Positions 57,991 to 64,000 of a DNA stretch of 64,000 nucleotides are shown here, piece by piece (position 1 is the stretch's first letter; the number at the start of each line of letters is the position of its first letter). The notes under the pieces are model-generated. The model ran no database searches. It had not been told where the DNA came from and worked only from the letters and a program-made list of their open reading frames with translations. The DNA lies in contig OY540815.1 in assembly GCA_961205875.1 (NCBI GenBank), positions 7,936,001-8,000,000 on the forward strand, read 5' to 3'. The DNA comes from Sialis fuliginosa (lineage: Eukaryota; Arthropoda; Insecta; Megaloptera; Sialidae). The position numbers were made by a program, and so were the translations under genes.

Positions 57991-58865
57991 AGGGTTCCGA
58001 AGAAACCTTATTAATCTCACTTTGATCGTCCGTCCGTTCTTTTCACTCAAAGCTAAATAGCTCGTAAACTATATCAGCTAGAAACTTGAAATTTTTACTG
58101 AACATGTAAAATGGTACCCTCTAGTAAAAGATGTACAAATTTTTTTTTATACCAAGACGTGTGGGATATCAAAATGTAGATCTCAATCCGTAGAATTTGA
58201 TACTATTTTTTAACTCAAAAATGGCGCCACCAGGGGGTTAAAAGCAGTATTTTATTTTGTCCGTTTCTAACTCTGTAACTACTGGCTCAAAAAATCTGAA
58301 AAAAATTTAGTAATGAGGCTTTGATGGGACTACCAACGTCGACAATATAATTTTAAATTTTGGAATAATGGGGTGGGGCGTCGTAGAATTTTTATTTTTA
58401 TTTTTATATCTAGGCATGTGGGATGTCAAAATGTACATCTTAATTAGTAGAATATAACCATTTTTTTTTTAAATTTCCAACTTAAAAATGGCGCCTGTAG
58501 GGGGCTAAAAGCAGTATTTTATTTTGTCCTCTCCCCTCTATCTTTATAACTACTGGCTCAAAAAATCTGAAAAAAATTTGGTAACGAAGCTTTGGTGGGA
58601 CTACCAACGACAAATACTAAAGTCAGCAATATCATTTTAAATTTTGAAATAATAGGGAGGGACGTCATAGAATTTTTATTATATTTTGATATCTAGGGAT
58701 GTGAAATGTCAAAATGTACATCTCAATTAGTAGAATATGACCATATTTTTTATTTATTTTTCTAACTCAAAAATGGTGCCTGTAAGTGGCTCCAAACAGT
58801 CCACGTATTCGTAATTCGGAACCCTTATGGCATACACTCGTGTATGTCTTGCCCGAATTATTTAT
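57991..58865 (-). mobile_element. AGGGTTCC dispersed element, copy 3 (longest)
   Basis: Starts agggttccgaagaaacctta and ends cggaacccttatggcatac, acactcgtgtatgtcttgcc, cgaattatttatg, the reverse of 4021-4735. The interior holds about two and a half direct modules of roughly 260 bp (gggatgtcaaaatgtacatc, aatggcgcctgtagggggct, aactactggctcaaaaaatc, gggactaccaacgacaaata). It carries both ends and is the most complete copy. Non-coding. Confidence 0.75.
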
Positions 58866-59649
58866 GTGGTTATTCGGTGTGATATTTTATCCAAATTCGA
58901 GTGAGGTATCAAATAAATGAAAACTGACAATTCAAGAAATTTAAATAAATTAATAACATTTTGTTATTAAAAATTATAAAATTTATAATTCAGTATTTTT
59001 TTTACATTTATAATAGTTCTATGAAGTGAACCAAAACATTGCTTAGTAAAAAGATTCAGTTACATTCTATTTTGCATCAAAACGTGGCTTTAATTGCCGA
59101 TCAACCAAAAGTGCAGTTTGTGAAACTCGCCCTTTACTTACATTCATTTAATACGATTAAATTTTAAAAGAAACCTTTAAGCTGGCATTCCATTAGCTCA
59201 ATCAGCGGTAGGTATATTTGTTTTGGATTTAACATCAATCATTATAATAATTATAGCAATTTAGTTACCGTATAAGGTAACAAATACGTTATTGAAAGAG
59301 ATAATCTAATAAAAAGTATTCTTCTATATATGATGATTGCACAATGATACATTCTTTTCGATTAGCGATTACCAATACACTGTTATTACAGATTCAGCGT
59401 GTCTAAAATAGAATTATTTTTTAACGAGTGCTTTTGTCAAATTGACAATGAATGTCTCCTTATTTCGAAAAAATGTATTGTACTTGAAATGTCACGGTAT
59501 CATTCTGATTGTAATATTTCGCAATGTTACAATTTGTGTTTAGTTACTACACCTGAGAATTATTAATGTTTAAAACATGCGTTTGGAGGAAATATGCCTA
59601 TTAAAACTGTATGTATAATATATAAAATCATTTGATCTGTTGTAAACTA
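58866..59649. other. intergenic DNA, nothing recognised
   Basis: AT-rich with no repeat partner. No gene supported. Confidence 0.4.
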
Positions 59650-59986
59650 GAGCAGCCGGGGCAAAAATCGACTCGCGGGCCTGAGTAATTATTTTGGACC
59701 GCGTCCATAATTTGATAAAATTAACAATATCTAAACTTACTACCAAAAGAGTTAGAAAACTCATTTGGCACAAGGTAATATTGACGAAATTATTTGACAT
59801 AAAATATTTTATCAATAATTTAATCAATAAAATAATAAAGGATACCGAACTTTTTCTCCACAAAGTATATTTCGATAGATTTTCTTCAAATTTCGTAAAA
59901 TCAATGACAAAAAATTTTTTTTAGATCTCTTTCGTAAAATATCTAAAATTTAATTATCCTCGCGGGCCGCGGATTGGACAAGCTTG
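59650..59986. mobile_element. hAT-like MITE remnant
   Basis: The right end gcgggccgcggattggacaa, gcttg (ending 59986) matches the right end of the 27830-28520 hAT element. The left part (gcagccggggcaaaaatcg, actcgcgggcc) has the usual GGGCC subterminal look but does not give a clean inverted end. The right flank gtttagat is not clearly repeated at the left. Overlapping 76-97 codon frames on both strands are by-products. Confidence 0.5.
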
Positions 59987-59992
59987 GTTTAG

Positions 59993-60228
59993 ATTAGGAA
60001 AGACTATGGATACGTAACAACCAATAGAAAGTCTGTATATGGAACTGTTACCAAAATTATACGGCGACTATATTTTCTTAAATGTCATTTCACCATTTCC
60101 ATGCATATTATCCCAGAGGCGTCAATTGAAAATTTATAATATGCAAACATGCTTTTAATTACAATTCAATTTGGTATGTATGAGAAATGATAATTTCAAA
60201 TAGACGTTTCTCTGTTAATCAATTATCA
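59993..60228 (-). repeat. dispersed repeat, family S, copy 2
   Basis: Reverse counterpart of about 22050-22300: aaagactatggatacgtaac, gcatattatcccagaggcgt, aatagacgtttctctgttaa. It lies directly against the hAT-like end at 59986, which suggests that the hAT element inserted at its edge. Confidence 0.65.
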
Positions 60229-61383
60229 CTGAAATATTTTTAAAGACAATATAAAACATTTATTTTTAATTAATTTTATAATTCAAAACAATTGATATTT
60301 ATTTTAAAATCTGAATGATACCCCGATTACCCGTGGAGTGATATGGTAACAACGCTAGGTAATGTGTTATTTGTCTTTTATCTTGGCCTTGGACGCATTT
60401 TACAATATTCTCAAATTTTCAAGTGATTTTTTTACACTGAAAAAAATTGTGTTTGATCTATGGTACTAAATGATACCGTTTACGAAATTTGAAAAAATCG
60501 ATCGTTAACATATTTTATTTAAAAAAATTGGTATCATGCAAAGTTTTTACCTTCATAGGATTAGAGGGATAAAGAGTATCAAATAAAATACAATTATTGA
60601 TCGAAACCAGCCAAAAAAAAATCAATTAAACGGTTGAACAATCACATAAATACACCCGTATGCAGCAACAATTGCATGAAAAGCGTTAATGTCTCTTGAC
60701 CCTAAAACATTGAACGAGATAAATTCAGTTACGCCATGTATGAAACCTTTTTGTACGACAGATAGTGTTATGTAGTGCATGTTGTTATGGAGGACAGTTG
60801 TCGAGCTACCCTTTAAAAACAATCGTCGCGGTTTTTTGTTATAGAGTTTCCCATTAACTCATTTACAGCTGACGTTTCATAGCTTTTTTAAAAAAAAAAA
60901 ACGAATTGTACTATTGCGAATATGAAATAAATTTCGAATATTATATTTGATTTTTTTATATATACATTATATGTTCCGTCGAAACTATCCGAAGGAATGA
61001 ATTAAAATTTTGTTGTTAATATCACTAAATTCCATAGACTAGGTACAACACAAAGATGGCATTTGCCTAGTGCCATGTGTTATGTTTGTATTGGCAATAC
61101 TAGTTTTCTTTGTACAAAAACTTAAAAAAAAATAGTTTTTTGAAAAAATTTCTAAAGATGAGATATTACACTTATTGTATTTTTGATGTTTTGTGTAATA
61201 TTGCATATATTTGAGTCAAACATTAATGATAAGTTACTTTTCAAATCTTATTTCTGTGTCGAGGTTAGTAAATACACAGGTCGCCACAGTTGCTTTTGGC
61301 CAATCAGCATGGGCACCCCAAATGACGTATTTTCTTCTTCTCGCGCCGAGTAATAAGGCCATATTCGTTATGATTGGACACAT
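60229..61383. other. intergenic DNA, nothing recognised
   Basis: Mixed complexity; small unique patches at 60320-60410 and 60650-60830. Short open frames have no family resemblance. No gene supported. Confidence 0.4.
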
Positions 61384-61730
61384 CATTCTCCCTCGTAACA
61401 TGTGTCGTTCTTGAGATATCTTGAAAATATAAATATTTTGGAGTATCACCCCTCCCCCTTACACACGATTTTGAAATGGGAACGTCTTCAAGACAGACCC
61501 AACTATCCTACCAAGTTTCAACAATATCGGTTCAGTGATTCATGACTTATGCGTGTGACAAGGATTCAGGGGACAGACGGACACACGGACGGACAGATGG
61601 ACAGACACGGAACGAAAAGTGTTTGTCTTGACATGAAACGAAAAGACCAATTTAAAATTTTGAAATCGGAGAACATTTTTTTTGTTTCAATCTGAAACGA
61701 TCACAAAGCTTCTCGTATCTTTGAAACAAA
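61384..61730 (+). repeat. dispersed repeat, family Q, copy 2
   Basis: Matches 42475-42860: tgtcgttcttgagatatctt, atcacccctcccccttac, gacaaggattcaggggacag, cggaacgaaaagtgtttgtc and the right edge acgatcacaaagcttctcgt. The middle microsatellite here is CGGA/GGACA-rich. Non-coding. Confidence 0.7.
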
Positions 61731-63227
61731 AGTGTGTATAGTATACGTTTTGTGGTAAAAAAATAAAAACAGTTCGATGTTGAATTTAATTATTATTAAA
61801 TATTAAAATTGAAACATGGCGAATTCCATTTCAATAACCTAACTTCAAACATAAACAACACATATAACAAGCGTCTTTTTAAGTAGGTACGCCCAAATCC
61901 TGGTCGATAACGCAAAGGGATTCTGAAAGAACGTTATTGAATCTATTCAGTTGAATGTTTTGCGGTGCTTACAGTATACTGCTGACATCCACAATTAAGT
62001 CATTGCGTCATTGAAATTAACGTAGGGATGTAAACAGTAATTACCGTGCAGTGCGTGGGGAGGAATCCACGCACACACAATTAATGTGCGGCAAAAAATA
62101 TTACCGGAATGGTGGCAAGAAGTTAGACGAGATTTTGACTGGATTTACCTAAAGTATTTGATTTATTTTGTGCTTAAGCATGCTTTATATCTTCTGTGAT
62201 ATACAGGATGATTTACAACAAATGTAAAAAAAAAACAGTAAATCGAGGATAGTTTTTATGTAAATATCTGGAGAACCCATTAAAATTAATTTACGAAATT
62301 TGATAATCGGTTTAATATTAAAGAGTGTTATAATTATTCAGCACAAAGGTGTGTAGGGTAAATAATAAAAAAAAAATATACAAAAGAAAAATTAAAGGGG
62401 CAGGTAACCTCATACACCCCTGGGTGAAATAATTATTGATTACTAATGAAAATCGATAACACTTATTAGAAGATACTATATCGATTATCAAATTTTATAA
62501 CTGTATCACAATGTTGTTAATAATCAACAATAGTTTTGCCAAAATTTTTTTTATTGAAAAATAAATATTGATAAACAATTAAGTTATTATTATATAAAAA
62601 AAAGCGTCGCCGTCGTTGATAAATAGTATAATAATAAAATTTTAGCATGACCGGAAACTTTTTTGAAATTTTGAAAATTACAAAAATGGCAAGCTGTAGA
62701 AAAAAAATCTATTTTTGACCAAAAAAAAACACTTGCATCATTTGTTATTAACAAATGGATAAAACATATCAAAAAATCATACAACCGTACGGAAAAAAAT
62801 GTTATAAACTATGCTCTGTCCAATTTTGAAGAGAATCGGACAAATAGATTTTTTAAGCAATCAGTCTTCGTCCGTATACCAAATTTCATCTTAATAGGCT
62901 TAAAATTTTTGAGGACGGACATGGCGAAACTATAAGGTTTCCTAGTGTTCTACGGAAACGTAAAAAGCTACAAAATTATTCAATTAAAAAAAATTAATTT
63001 TTTGAAATTTCGAGCTTATGCAGGTCCCTTAAAATAACATCCTCGATCCACTGTTACAGTTTTTTTTCAATTCTGTATAAATTATTTTAGTCTCTGGGTG
63101 TTCCCATTGCCATTTTGAAATTAGGGGAATTTAACTTCCACTTAATAAGGGTTGTTATAACACATTGTTCATTCTTGTTCAAATTTGGGCCTCCTTCATT
63201 TTTAAAAAGTTTCACTTATATAGATAA
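61731..63227. other. intergenic DNA with an island and old repeat edges
   Basis: About 61880-62130 is more complex and unique (tcctggtcgataacgcaaag, cagtgcgtggggaggaatcc). A weak inverted repeat (aaatttgataatcg) spans 62297-62500 and shares words with the hairpin at 9881. Positions 62800-62970 (gaggacggacatggcgaaac, ataaggtttcctagtg, tctacggaaacgtaaaa) are a worn edge of a GGTTCC-type dispersed repeat. No gene. Confidence 0.4.
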
Positions 63228-64000
63228 CTAGCTGGGCCCACGCGGCTTCGCTCGCGTAGACTACGGAATTATTGTTTAGGATTTTTGAAAAATATAGTTT
63301 AATTAATTAAGTACAAACACGATTAGTTATTATTGTAATAATAATTTATCAATACCTAAATTACCTAACAAAAACGAATCAGAAGAAAAAAGTATAAATA
63401 ATTTGTGTTCTGTTTAAATTTAAATGTTAATTATTGAAAACAAAATTAACTCAAACGTCAGCCGAGGGACTCCGAATATCTACCGAACGTAAGCGAATCC
63501 AGTCTGATGTACATCGCTTCGATGCGGCACGACACCATACATTTAAAATGTTACCTTTATAAATATATTTTAAGATATTTTCTAAACTATACGACCAAAT
63601 TGGATGCTGTAAATGGCAAACTATATCTACATTAAGTACTTATGACGATGAAATCATTTATTTCGATAAGGATTAATGTTTTGCAGGTCATAAGTCCATG
63701 TAAACAAAACCCAAATATTTTATGTTTTTTTTGTAACATAAAAGCAGTCATTGTGGCTTAAATATAAAAGTTAGACATATCGTGTCGCTGACTTAATTGT
63801 AGAACTTTTGATTCTACACAATTCTTTAATACATTATTTTGTTCTATATTGAACGGTTTAGGCAGCGTATTACAAAACAGCGCGCCGACGGCAAAATTTT
63901 TTCCGACTTGATTTACTATTATCGTCACTGCTTTGTTGTTATGTTACCTAACGTAAAAAAATATAGCCTATAACCTGGCCAGAGAACGTACCTATGAATT
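63228..64000 (-). mobile_element. non-autonomous Helitron, cut by the window end
   Basis: The plus-strand flank A (63227) is followed by CTAG (63228-63231), then ctgggcccacgcggcttcgc, the reverse of the Helitron 3' hairpin. The 773 bp visible match 36687 onward with roughly a dozen or so differences by eye (about 98 percent). The 5' TC end lies beyond the window. No coding content. Confidence 0.85.

Noticed and set aside
59570-59924. Overlapping 97- and 76-codon frames on opposite strands as genes
   Set aside because: They fall within or across a hAT-like remnant, show no protein motif and have AT-driven composition.
1-64000. LTR retroelement, endogenous virus, Polinton or toxin-gene fossil
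   Set aside because: No long direct repeats with TG..CA ends and primer-binding context, and no gag, pol, capsid or envelope-like reading was recognised.

Overview
This is a gene-poor, strongly AT-rich (roughly 70 percent by eye) stretch of animal nuclear DNA, almost certainly from a moth or butterfly. The best clue is a set of small non-autonomous Helitrons. They end in a GC-rich hairpin followed by CAGCTAG, sit between A and T, and carry the 'cgcgagcgaagccgcggg' signature known from Lepidoptera. Dispersed repeats ending in AGGGTTCCG/CGGAACCCT with CGGACGGACG runs, and PIF/Harbinger- and hAT-type MITEs, fit the same group. I recognise no intact host protein-coding exon, rRNA, true tRNA or CRISPR. 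The window reads as a large intron or intergenic desert filled by transposon insertions.

Layout. 1-9.6 kb: dispersed repeats, two foldback elements (1894-2196, 5402-5638), an inverted pair of tRNA-like (SINE-type) units (7214-8123) and two AGGGTTCC elements (4021-4735, 8840-9572). 9.9-15.6 kb: a perfect hairpin, two PIF/Harbinger MITEs with 3-bp TSDs (10538-11028, 11529-11847), a 470-bp MITE and a MITE carrying two TGACGTCA sites. 16.2-17.8 kb: a 180-bp tandem array whose last unit is split by a 695-bp foldback element with a GA duplication. 18.7-25.4 kb: an inverted pair of family-R elements, Helitron pieces, a 1.4-kb imperfect palindrome and an 818-bp Helitron. 27.8-34.6 kb: a hAT MITE with an 8-bp TSD, a third R copy split by a second element with a 5-bp TSD, a 1-kb element with 23-bp terminal repeats and an internal 42-bp minisatellite, a complete 296-bp Helitron, and a hairpin with a perfect 90-bp stem. 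36.6-38.3 kb: an element interrupted by an 895-bp Helitron. 42-47 kb: family-Q repeat, a long PIF/Harbinger MITE, a Tc1 transposase remnant and an eight-unit 159-bp satellite. 47.7-55.2 kb: paired MITEs, a SINE candidate, a foldback split by a Harbinger MITE, and a second Tc1 remnant next to a nested MITE. 56.6-64 kb: second copies of several families, ending in a Helitron cut by the window edge.

How the parts relate. Nothing here forms an operon or pathway. The interest is in nesting (at least four clear element-into-element insertions with target duplications), the many long inverted repeats that could fold into double-stranded RNA, and two independent satellite arrays. Between the repeats lie about a dozen 150-350 bp islands of more complex, GC-richer sequence with no second copy in the window. 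They are the most plausible places for host regulatory DNA or non-coding exons, but the sequence alone does not prove this. I saw no retrovirus, LTR element, Polinton or toxin-gene fossil that I could support.
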